Shown here piece after piece: positions 57,550 through 64,000 of a stretch of 64,000 nucleotides of DNA; within the stretch, counting starts at the first letter, position 1, and the number at the start of each line of letters is the position of its first letter. This stretch comes from Frigoribacterium sp. PvP032 (GTDB taxonomy: Bacteria > Actinomycetota > Actinomycetes > Actinomycetales > Microbacteriaceae): the NCBI RefSeq assembly GCF_017833035.1, contig NZ_JAFIBM010000001.1, forward strand, positions 806,001 through 870,000, in the 5' to 3' direction. The notes under the pieces were generated by a model. The model had not been told where the DNA came from and searched no databases. It saw nothing but the letters and a program-made list of their open reading frames with translations. The translations under genes and the position numbers were made by a program.

Positions 57550-60180
57550 ATGGCATCCCTGCTCTACCGACTCGGCCGGCTCTCGGCCCGACGCGCCTGG
57601 GTGGTGATCGCCGCGTGGATCGTCGTGCTCGGCCTCGCCGGCGGCTCGTTCGCCCTCTTCGGCGGCACCCTCACCACCGCCGTGAGCATCCCCGGGACGA
57701 AGACGCAGGAGGTGTCGGACCAGCTGGCGGACGAGTTCCCGCAGGCGAGCGGAGGCACGGGCTCGGTCGTCTTCACGACCAGCGACGACAGCGCCTTCAC
57801 CGCCGACCAGCAGGCCGACATCGTCTCGCTGCTCGGCAGCATGACCGACCTCGACGACGTCAAGGGCACGGTCGACCCGTTCGCCACGCAGGCGCAGCTC
57901 GCCGACTCGCAGTCGCAGATCGACTCCGGTCGTCAGCAGATCGCGGACGGCCGCACCCAGATCGAGTCCGGCCAGGCGCAGATCGACGCCGCGCAGGCGC
58001 AGCTGACCGCGGGCCAGCAGCAGCTCGACGCCGCTCGGGCCCAGGCGGAGGCCGCCGGCCAGCTCGACGCCGCGCAGGCGCAGCTCGACGCGCAGCAGGC
58101 ACAGCTCACGGCTGGTCAGCAGCAGATCGACACGCAGCAGTCCACCCTCGACTCGAGCCTCTCCGAGCTCGAGACGCAGGAGACGACCCTCGAGGACGGC
58201 GCCTCGCTGCTCGACCTCTCGTCCGGCATCCGCCAGGTGTCCGAGGACGGCACCACGGCCGTCGCGACCGTCCAGTTCGACAAGGCGCTCAACCTGGTGC
58301 CCTCCGAGGCGAAGGAGGCGGTCGTCTCGCACCTGGAGGACGCCGACATCGCCGGCGTCGACGTCGAGGTCTCGAACGACATCGCCGCCACGATCCCCGA
58401 GATCCTCGGCCCTGGCGAGGTGGGCGGCGTGATCATCGCCGCGATCGTCCTGTTCGTCATGCTCGGCACCCTGATCGGCGCAGGCCTGCCCCTGCTCAAC
58501 GCCCTGATCGGCGTCGGCGTCGGCGTGCTCGCGTCGCTGTCGCTGTCGGGCGCCGTCGAGATGCTGTCGGTCACGCCCGTGCTGGGCGTGATGCTGGGCC
58601 TCGCGGTCGGCATCGACTACTCGCTCTTCATCCTCAACAGGCACCGGACGCAGCTCAAGGCCGGCGTGCCGCTCGACGAGTCGATCGGGCTCGCCAACGG
58701 CACCTCGGGCAACGCCGTCGTGTTCGCCGGCTCGACCGTGCTCATCGCCCTGCTCGCCCTCAACCTGACGGGGATCCCCTTCCTCGGCCTGATGGGCACC
58801 GTCGGCGCGGTCTGCGTGTTCGTCGCCATCCTCATCGCGATCACGCTGACCCCGGCGCTGCTGCGCCTCGTCGGCCCGCGCATCCTCACCAAGAAGGCGC
58901 GTGCCGCGGTCGGCCGCACCGGTGCCGTGAAGGTGCCGTCGAAGCCCATGGGCACCGGTCGTGCCGTGCTGACGCTGGTCGCCGGCGTCGCCGTGCTGCT
59001 GATCATCGCGATCCCGGCGCTCTCGATGCGCCTCGGGCTGCCCGCCGGCTCGTCCGAGCCCGTCGACTCGAGCGCCTACAAGGCGTACAAGATCGTCGAG
59101 GACAAGTTCGGGGCCGGCGTCAACGGGCCCCTGCTCGTCGTCGCCGACCTCGACGAGGCAGTCTCGGAGGACGACCTCGTCGCCGAGCAGGTGCGCGTCG
59201 GCACCGAGCTGGCCGCCCAGGACGACGTCGCCGCGATCGCCCCCATCGGCGCCTCGGACGACGACACCCTGCTCGCGTTCCAGGTCGTGCCGGAGGGCGG
59301 GCCGACGGCCGAGTCGACCGAGCAGCTCGTCCGCGACCTGCGCGCGCTCGACGTCGAGGGCGTCTCGTCGCTCGGCGTCGCCGGGAACGCCTCAGGCAAC
59401 ATCGACGTCAGCGAGAAGCTCGCCGCGGCCCTGCCGCTGTACCTGCTCGTCGTCGTCGGGCTGTCGCTGATCATCCTGATCTTCGTGTTCCGGTCGATCC
59501 TCGTGCCGGTGACGGCGACGCTCGGGTTCGTGCTCTCGCTGTTCGCCGCGTTCGGCGGCGTGACCGCGGTGTTCCAGTGGGGCTGGCTGGGGCCGGTGTT
59601 CGGGGTGCACGACCCCGGGCCGATCCTGAGCTTCCTGCCGATCCTGATGGTCGGCGTGCTGTTCGGGCTCGCGATGGACTACCAGCTGTTCCTGGTGAGC
59701 GGCATGCGGGAGTCGTACGCCCACGGGTCGCCGGCACGGCTCGCCGTCCAGCGCGGCGTGCACGCGGGACGCACCGTGGTCGTCGCCGCGGCGCTGATCA
59801 TGGCGGCGGTCTTCTCGGGCTTCGTGTTCTCGAACTCCGTGATGATCCAGTCCATCGGGCTGGGGCTCGCCCTCGGCGTGCTCGTCGACGCGTTCGTCGT
59901 CCGCCTGCTGCTCATCCCCGCGGTGATGCACCTGCTCGGCGACGCCGCCTGGTGGATCCCGAAGTGGCTCGACCGCATCCTGCCCGACGTCGACGTGGAG
60001 GGCGCGTCGCTCGAGCGCTCGCACCCGGGCGCCGGTGCTGATGGCTCGGGTCAGGGCGCGGGTTCGGGCTCCGGCTCGAGCTCCGGCTCGGCGGACGCCG
60101 TGTCGCACGTCGCGGCCGAGGCTCCCCTCGACGCCGAGACGTCGACCCGGCACCACGGGGACGGCGCCCACCGGGCCTGA
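57550..60180 (+). CDS. MMPL/RND-family membrane transporter with coiled-coil insert
   Basis: The protein has 876 residues; ATG 57550 follows AGGAGG. The N-terminal helix LSARRAWVVIAAWIVVLGLAGGSFALFGGTL starts an MMPL protein with two homologous halves of six spans. GVMLGLAVGIDYSLFILNRHRTQLKAGVPLDESIGLANGTSGNAVVFAGSTVLIALLAL and ILMVGVLFGLAMDYQLFLVSGMRES carry the GxxxDY motif of the proton relay in each half. Between helix 1 and 2 a Gln/Ala heptad stretch (about 115-225) forms a coiled coil in the extracellular domain. The C-terminus is Gly/Ser-rich. It exports lipids, siderophores or drugs; cargo unknown. A 13-bp hairpin terminator follows. Confidence 0.93.
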   Translation: MASLLYRLGRLSARRAWVVIAAWIVVLGLAGGSFALFGGTLTTAVSIPGTKTQEVSDQLADEFPQASGGTGSVVFTTSDDSAFTADQQADIVSLLGSMTDLDDVKGTVDPFATQAQLADSQSQIDSGRQQIADGRTQIESGQAQIDAAQAQLTAGQQQLDAARAQAEAAGQLDAAQAQLDAQQAQLTAGQQQIDTQQSTLDSSLSELETQETTLEDGASLLDLSSGIRQVSEDGTTAVATVQFDKALNLVPSEAKEAVVSHLEDADIAGVDVEVSNDIAATIPEILGPGEVGGVIIAAIVLFVMLGTLIGAGLPLLNALIGVGVGVLASLSLSGAVEMLSVTPVLGVMLGLAVGIDYSLFILNRHRTQLKAGVPLDESIGLANGTSGNAVVFAGSTVLIALLALNLTGIPFLGLMGTVGAVCVFVAILIAITLTPALLRLVGPRILTKKARAAVGRTGAVKVPSKPMGTGRAVLTLVAGVAVLLIIAIPALSMRLGLPAGSSEPVDSSAYKAYKIVEDKFGAGVNGPLLVVADLDEAVSEDDLVAEQVRVGTELAAQDDVAAIAPIGASDDDTLLAFQVVPEGGPTAESTEQLVRDLRALDVEGVSSLGVAGNASGNIDVSEKLAAALPLYLLVVVGLSLIILIFVFRSILVPVTATLGFVLSLFAAFGGVTAVFQWGWLGPVFGVHDPGPILSFLPILMVGVLFGLAMDYQLFLVSGMRESYAHGSPARLAVQRGVHAGRTVVVAAALIMAAVFSGFVFSNSVMIQSIGLGLALGVLVDAFVVRLLLIPAVMHLLGDAAWWIPKWLDRILPDVDVEGASLERSHPGAGADGSGQGAGSGSGSSSGSADAVSHVAAEAPLDAETSTRHHGDGAHRA

Positions 60181-60210
60181 CCCCACCCCGGGCTCCGGCC
60201 CGACCAGCGT

Positions 60211-60253
60211 CGAGGAGGCGCGGTGCGGCACCCAGCCGCGCCGCGCCTCCTCG
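60211..60253 (+). terminator. 13-bp hairpin terminator after the MMPL gene
   Basis: CGAGGAGGCGCGG (60211-60223) and CCGCGCCTCCTCG (60241-60253) are perfect inverted repeats around a 17-nt loop that contains a small internal stem. It lies 30 bp after the stop codon. Confidence 0.8.
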
Positions 60254-60360
60254 TCTGCGTGCGTCGTGCCGTGCCGGGCCGGGCCGTCGGGGGCGCGACC
60301 GGGCACAGTGTGGGGCATGTCCTCCCGTCGCTCCCGCGCCTCCTCTGCCCTCGTGACCCG

Positions 60361-60600
60361 AGGGTCGAGGGCGGGTCACCGCGGACCCGCCCTCGACCCC
60401 GATGACCCGCCCTCGACATCTCGGCGGGTCCCCGTCGTGCTCGGCGGGTCAGAGCAGGTGTCGGCGGGTCGCTGTCGTGCTCGGCGGGTTGCTGGCGTGC
60501 CCGGCGGGTCACAGCGGGTGTCGGCGGGTTCCCGGCGCTCGCGGCGGGTCCGCGCTGACCCGCCGCGGGGCACGGGAACCCGCCGACATCCAGTTCGGGC
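60361..60600. repeat. GGCGGGT-rich hairpin array after the MMPL gene
   Basis: GGGTCGAGGGCGGGTC (60362-60377) and its exact complement (60384-60399) form a 16-bp stem with a 6-nt loop. After it, GGCGGGT(C/T) recurs about ten times to 60600, many copies behind TGTC, GCTC or similar, and inverted copies (GACCCGCC) allow several alternative stems. No gene fits this stretch. The core is shared with 53975-54047. The 556-bp gap 60181-60736 contains only this array and the terminator. Confidence 0.82.
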
Positions 60601-60736
60601 AGGCGGGCGTACCCCGGCAGGAGGCGGCTGGCTGGGAGGCCGGTCAGCCGCTCGTTCGTAATGTCGGCGGTGCCTCGTAGTGTCCGTCGTGGCCCCGCTG
60701 TCCGGGGGCACCGCGCCGAGGCCCCGAGGAGCAACC

Positions 60737-62179
60737 GTGAACACACCCGTCGACGCGTCCCGTCCGACCATCTTCTTCCTGCACGCGCTCGGCATGAGCG
60801 CGCGCGAGTTCGACGGCGTCGCCGCCCGGCTCGCCGACACGGCCGACGTGGTCGCGCTCGACCTGCCCGGCTTCGGCGACGCGAGCGCCGCCTCCGGCGT
60901 CACGGTCGACGACATGGTCGCGCTCGTCGTCCGCAAGGTGCGGCGTCACGCGCCCGGCCGGTGGGTGCTGGTCGGCCACAGCATGGGCGGCAAGATCGCG
61001 TCGGTGGTGGCCTCGCGTGCCCTCGCCGGCGAACACGGGCTCTTCGGCCTGAGCGGCGTCGTGCTGCTCGCGGCCTCGCCGCCGACCCCCGAGCCGATGA
61101 GCGACGCCGACCGTGCCGAGAAGCGGGCGATGGCCGACGGAGGCGCGCTCGACGCCGCGTCGGCGCGTGCGTTCGTCGACGCGAACGTGGGCGCGCCGCT
61201 CGACCCGACGTCCGACGCGACGGCGGTCGGCGACGTGCAGCGCGCCTCCGCCGAGGCCTGGACGGCCTGGTTCGACCGCGGCAGCCGAGAAGACTGGTCA
61301 GAGGCGGTCGGCGTGCTCGACGTGCCCGCCGTCATCCTCGCGGGCGGCAGCGACGGCGACCTCGGCGAGGCGGCACAGCGAGAGCTCAACAGCCGGGTCT
61401 ACCCGCGGGCCCAGGTGCACGTGCTCGAGGGCGCCGGGCACCTGCTGCCCCTCGAGCGTCCCGAGGAGGTCGCAGCCGCGATCCTCGACTTCTGGCGCGA
61501 CGAGGCGGGCACCGGCCCGGTCGTGCCCGTCGACGTGGTCCGCACCCTCGCCTCCTCACGGGTCAGCACGCAGACGCGGGCGCTGCACGCGCGGCGGGTC
61601 CTGGCCGACGACCCCCGGTACGCCCCCACCGTGCTCGACGAGGTGCAGCTGCGCACCCTGCGCGAGCTGAGCGACCGCATCGTGCCGCAGCGGGCTCCCG
61701 AGCCGCACCAGGCGATCGACCTGGCCGCACGGGTCGACGCGCAGGTCGGCTCCGGCCGCGGCGACGGCTGGCGCAACGCCGCGCTGCCGCCCGACCCTGA
61801 GGCCTACCGCCGCGGGCTCGACGAGCTGGCAGGGTTCGGCGACCTGCCGCGGGCCGAGCAGGACGCCCTCGTCACGGCGATCATCGCAGGCGAGCACGAG
61901 CCCCGTGCCGACGACTTCACCGCCGAGCAGATGACCCTCTGGTTCGAGGACTGCCGGGTCGACCTCGTCCGCACGTGGCTCTCCCACCCGGCGACGATGT
62001 CGCGCATCGGCTACGACGGCTACGCGAACGGTGGCGACGGGCCGCGGTTCCAGGGCTTCCAGCTGCTGGCCGCCGACGCCCGAGAAGCGTGGGAACCGAC
62101 CATGGGGGCAGCACCCACGCAAGCAGCACCCACGCAGGCAGCATCGACGCAAGCAGCACCGACGGAGGCAGCACGATGA
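60737..62179 (+). CDS. Alpha/beta-hydrolase fused to gluconate 2-dehydrogenase subunit 3-like domain
   Basis: GTG 60737, with GAGGAG 5 nt upstream, gives 480 residues. Residues 10-255 are an alpha/beta hydrolase: TIFFLHALGMSAREFDG (oxyanion loop), LVGHSMGGKIAS (nucleophile Ser82), LAGGSDGDLG (probable Asp206) and LEGAGHLLPLERP (His235). From about 270 to 455 a helical domain (LDEVQLRTLRELSDRIVPQ, IDLAARVDAQVG, DALVTAIIAGEHEP, LWFEDCRVDLVRTWLSHPATMSRIGYDGYANGG) matches the small subunit of gluconate-type dehydrogenases. The tail is a short APTQA repeat. No Tat signal. The next gene, the flavin subunit, overlaps by four bases. The hydrolase may open a lactone product (inference). Confidence 0.85.
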   Translation: MNTPVDASRPTIFFLHALGMSAREFDGVAARLADTADVVALDLPGFGDASAASGVTVDDMVALVVRKVRRHAPGRWVLVGHSMGGKIASVVASRALAGEHGLFGLSGVVLLAASPPTPEPMSDADRAEKRAMADGGALDAASARAFVDANVGAPLDPTSDATAVGDVQRASAEAWTAWFDRGSREDWSEAVGVLDVPAVILAGGSDGDLGEAAQRELNSRVYPRAQVHVLEGAGHLLPLERPEEVAAAILDFWRDEAGTGPVVPVDVVRTLASSRVSTQTRALHARRVLADDPRYAPTVLDEVQLRTLRELSDRIVPQRAPEPHQAIDLAARVDAQVGSGRGDGWRNAALPPDPEAYRRGLDELAGFGDLPRAEQDALVTAIIAGEHEPRADDFTAEQMTLWFEDCRVDLVRTWLSHPATMSRIGYDGYANGGDGPRFQGFQLLAADAREAWEPTMGAAPTQAAPTQAASTQAAPTEAAR

Positions 62180-63825
62180 AGCTCGACGACATGACCACCT
62201 ACGGGCACGACGAGGTCGTCGACGCCGTCGTCGTGGGCACCGGAGCCGGAGGCGCGCCCCTGCTGGCGAAGCTGGCCGCGGCCGGCCTGCGAGTCGTCGC
62301 GATCGAGGCAGGGCCGAACTTCGAGCCCGAGCAGTACACGAACGACGAGGACGCGGGCACGGCCATCAACTGGATGGACGAGCGCCTCAGCGACGGTGAC
62401 GACCCGAACGCGTTCGGCCCGAACAACTCCGGTCGCGGCGTCGGCGGCTCGACCCTGCACTGGGGCGCCTTCGTGCCCCGGCCCGACGAGCGCGACCTGC
62501 ACCTGAAGTCCGTCACGGGCTCGGGCGTCGACTGGCCCGTCGACTCCGCCGAGGTGACGCGCTACATCGAGCAGGTCGAGGCGTTCGTCGGCGTCTCGGG
62601 GCCGAGCGACTACCCGTGGGATCCCTCGCGGCACTATGCGTACCCGCCCGCCGGGCGCAACGCGGCGGCCGACATGATGGTGCGCGGCTGCGACGCCGTC
62701 GGCATCCGCACTGCCGACGCCCCCGAGGCGCTCATCACCCACGACCACCACCAGGAGCACGCGGGCCTCCGCCATGCCTGCGTCAGCTGCGGCAGCTGCC
62801 ACCAGGGCTGCCGCAACGGCGCCAAGGTCAGCATGGACGTCACGTACCTGCCGAGCGCGGTCGCCCACGGCGCCGAGATCCGTCCCGACTCGACGGTGAC
62901 GGGGATCGAGACCGACGAGCACGGCGAGGTCACGGCCGTCGTCTACGTGCACGACGGCGTCGAGCACCGGCAGCGCACCGCTGCCCTGTTCCTCTGCGCC
63001 GGCGGCGTCGAGACCCCACGGCTGTTGCTGCACACGGGGCTCGCGAACAGCAGCGACCAGGTCGGTCGCAACTTCATGTGCCACGGTGCCACCCAGGTCT
63101 GGGGCACCTTCGAGGGCGAGATGCGCGGGCACCGCGGCTACCCGTCGTCGATCATCACCGAAGACCTGCGGGCGCCTGCCGACGCCGACTTCGTCGGGGG
63201 CTACCTGATCCAGAGCCTCGGCGTCCCGCCGCTCACCCTCGCCACCACGTTGGTGCGCGGCGGCGGGCTCTGGGGCGACGAGCTGGCCGACGTCATCGGC
63301 GGCTACCGCCACCTGTCGGGCATCGGCATCAACGCCGAGTGCCTGCCGAGCGACGACAACCGCCTCGTCCTCTCCGACGAGCTCGACGAGGTCGGCGTGC
63401 CCAAGGCGCGCATCTCGTTCACGGCGGGCCCGAACGAGCAGGCCATCGACGAGCACGCCATCCGCACGATGACGTCGATCGTCGAGGCCGCGGGCGGCAC
63501 CGACATCCGGGTCCTGGCGCGCACCGCGCACACCCTCGGCACCTGCCGGATGGGCGACGACGCGGCAGACGCCGTGGTCGACCCCGACGGCCGCAGCTTC
63601 GACGTCGCGAACCTGTGGGTCTGCGACAACTCGACGTTCCCCAGCGCCGTCGTCGCGAACCCGGCGCTGTTGCAGATGGCGATGTCGCTCCGCACGGCCG
63701 ACCGGTTCCTGGCGCAGCACCCGACCGCCTCGATCGTCGAGGTGCGCGACGGCGGGGCCGACAGCGGGGCCGACGGCGACGCGGCGCAGGACGACGCGGC
63801 CGACCGCCGTACCCTGGTCTCATGA
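62176..63825 (+). CDS. GMC oxidoreductase, gluconate/glucose dehydrogenase flavin subunit type
   Basis: The protein has 549 residues. [30 protein letters not shown] (about 17-46) binds FAD, and [21 protein letters not shown] is the GMC signature. Cys202, Cys205, Cys208 and Cys212 form a CxxCxxCxxxC motif ([17 protein letters not shown]), in the region where bacterial FAD glucose dehydrogenases carry an Fe-S cluster. [40 protein letters not shown] and the [12 protein letters not shown] end hold the catalytic His and Asn. It probably oxidises a sugar or sugar acid; its electron acceptor is unknown because no cytochrome gene is seen. It overlaps deoC by four bases. Confidence 0.92.
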   Translation: MKLDDMTTYGHDEVVDAVVVGTGAGGAPLLAKLAAAGLRVVAIEAGPNFEPEQYTNDEDAGTAINWMDERLSDGDDPNAFGPNNSGRGVGGSTLHWGAFVPRPDERDLHLKSVTGSGVDWPVDSAEVTRYIEQVEAFVGVSGPSDYPWDPSRHYAYPPAGRNAAADMMVRGCDAVGIRTADAPEALITHDHHQEHAGLRHACVSCGSCHQGCRNGAKVSMDVTYLPSAVAHGAEIRPDSTVTGIETDEHGEVTAVVYVHDGVEHRQRTAALFLCAGGVETPRLLLHTGLANSSDQVGRNFMCHGATQVWGTFEGEMRGHRGYPSSIITEDLRAPADADFVGGYLIQSLGVPPLTLATTLVRGGGLWGDELADVIGGYRHLSGIGINAECLPSDDNRLVLSDELDEVGVPKARISFTAGPNEQAIDEHAIRTMTSIVEAAGGTDIRVLARTAHTLGTCRMGDDAADAVVDPDGRSFDVANLWVCDNSTFPSAVVANPALLQMAMSLRTADRFLAQHPTASIVEVRDGGADSGADGDAAQDDAADRRTLVS

Positions 63826-64000
63826 CCGAGAAGACCCTCACCAGCGCCGACGCGGCGCGCCTGATCGACCACACCCTGCTCAAGCCCGAGGCGACACGTG
63901 CCGACGTCGACGCACTGATCGCCGAGGCCGTCGAGCTCGGCACGTACTCGGTCTGCGTCTCGCCGTCGATGCTGCCCCTCGTGCTCCCTGAAGGCACCGA
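63822..64000 (+). CDS. deoC: Deoxyribose-phosphate aldolase, N-terminal part (3' cut by window)
   Basis: About 59 residues are present before the window ends. ATG 63822 overlaps the GMC stop (ATGA). [43 protein letters not shown] contains the DHTLLKP motif and VCVSP strand of DeoC. The enzyme splits 2-deoxyribose-5-phosphate into glyceraldehyde-3-phosphate and acetaldehyde. Coupling to a GMC dehydrogenase is unusual and may mean deoxyribose or a related sugar feeds both enzymes (inference). The catalytic lysine lies outside the window. Confidence 0.92.
   Translation, partial: MTEKTLTSADAARLIDHTLLKPEATRADVDALIAEAVELGTYSVCVSPSMLPLVLPEGT

Noticed and set aside
54091-58644. A 1517-residue minus-strand open frame
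   Set aside because: It lies opposite three clear genes (uvrA-like, tetR and mmpL), crosses their intergenic gaps, and has shadow-type composition.

Overview
The window is about 64 kb of very GC-rich DNA with strong G/C bias at third codon positions and many 4-bp start/stop overlaps. It carries DtxR/IdeR-type iron boxes, HtaA-type haem proteins and C-terminal LAxTG sorting signals (sortase E type). Several genes have -10 hexamers of the form TANNNT placed 6-7 nt before the start codon, which suggests leaderless mRNAs. Together these point to an actinobacterium, and the gene families fit Microbacteriaceae; that family assignment is inference. No rRNA, tRNA, CRISPR array, transposase, integrase or phage gene was recognised.

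Layout. 1-1.5 kb: 3' end of an FMN alpha-hydroxy-acid oxidase gene and an ATP-grasp gene. 1.7-10.4 kb: a haem-iron acquisition locus. On the minus strand it has a sortase-anchored multi-HtaA protein, a single-HtaA membrane protein, a haem oxygenase and a DUF2470 protein, all overlapping, behind tandem iron boxes. Next to these, hmuT and hmuUV diverge from one iron box. The proposed path is surface haem binding, transfer to HmuT, import by HmuUV and ring opening by the oxygenase. 10.4-13.4 kb: a sarcosine-oxidase-like flavoenzyme, a small membrane protein and an FMO-like oxidoreductase. 13.6-21.4 kb: one giant surface protein with 22 IPT/TIG repeats. 21.6-26.9 kb: amino-acid permease plus saccharopine-dehydrogenase-like pair, AI-2E-type permease, a hypothetical gene, a hairpin-rich region and a GlsB-type membrane protein.

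27.4-37.4 kb: a LacI-controlled glycan-use operon (binding lipoprotein, two permeases, GH3 and probably the following GH38 alpha-mannosidase). It has no ATPase gene, so a shared ATPase encoded elsewhere is inferred. 37.4-40.8 kb: a minus-strand copper-type cluster (YcnI, PepSY membrane protein, His-rich membrane protein). 41.0-45.6 kb: three SDR oxidoreductases, a DUF2071 gene and a TetR regulator. 46.0-49.6 kb: a GH36 alpha-galactosidase divergent from a ROK regulator. 49.8-51.9 kb: an overlapping HTH / serine hydrolase / membrane protein trio. 52.4-53.8 kb: an SGNH-GAF fusion lacking the usual catalytic Ser. 54.1-60.2 kb: UvrA-like ABC protein, TetR and MMPL transporter, probably a drug or lipid resistance module. 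60.7-64 kb: an alpha/beta-hydrolase fused to a gluconate-dehydrogenase-subunit-3-like domain, a GMC oxidoreductase with a four-Cys motif, and the start of deoC, all overlapping.

The most unusual content is between the genes: several unrelated families of palindromic elements of fixed length. One is a 38-nt hairpin (six copies) whose flanking stem covaries. One is a 93-bp element (five copies, both orientations, no indels). One is a 57-bp long-arm palindrome (two copies). Another is a set of GTCGAGGGCGGGTC hairpins on either side of the uvrA-like/tetR/mmpL block. There are also a run of hairpins upstream of the GlsB gene and a 48-bp hairpin-forming tandem repeat inside a coding region.
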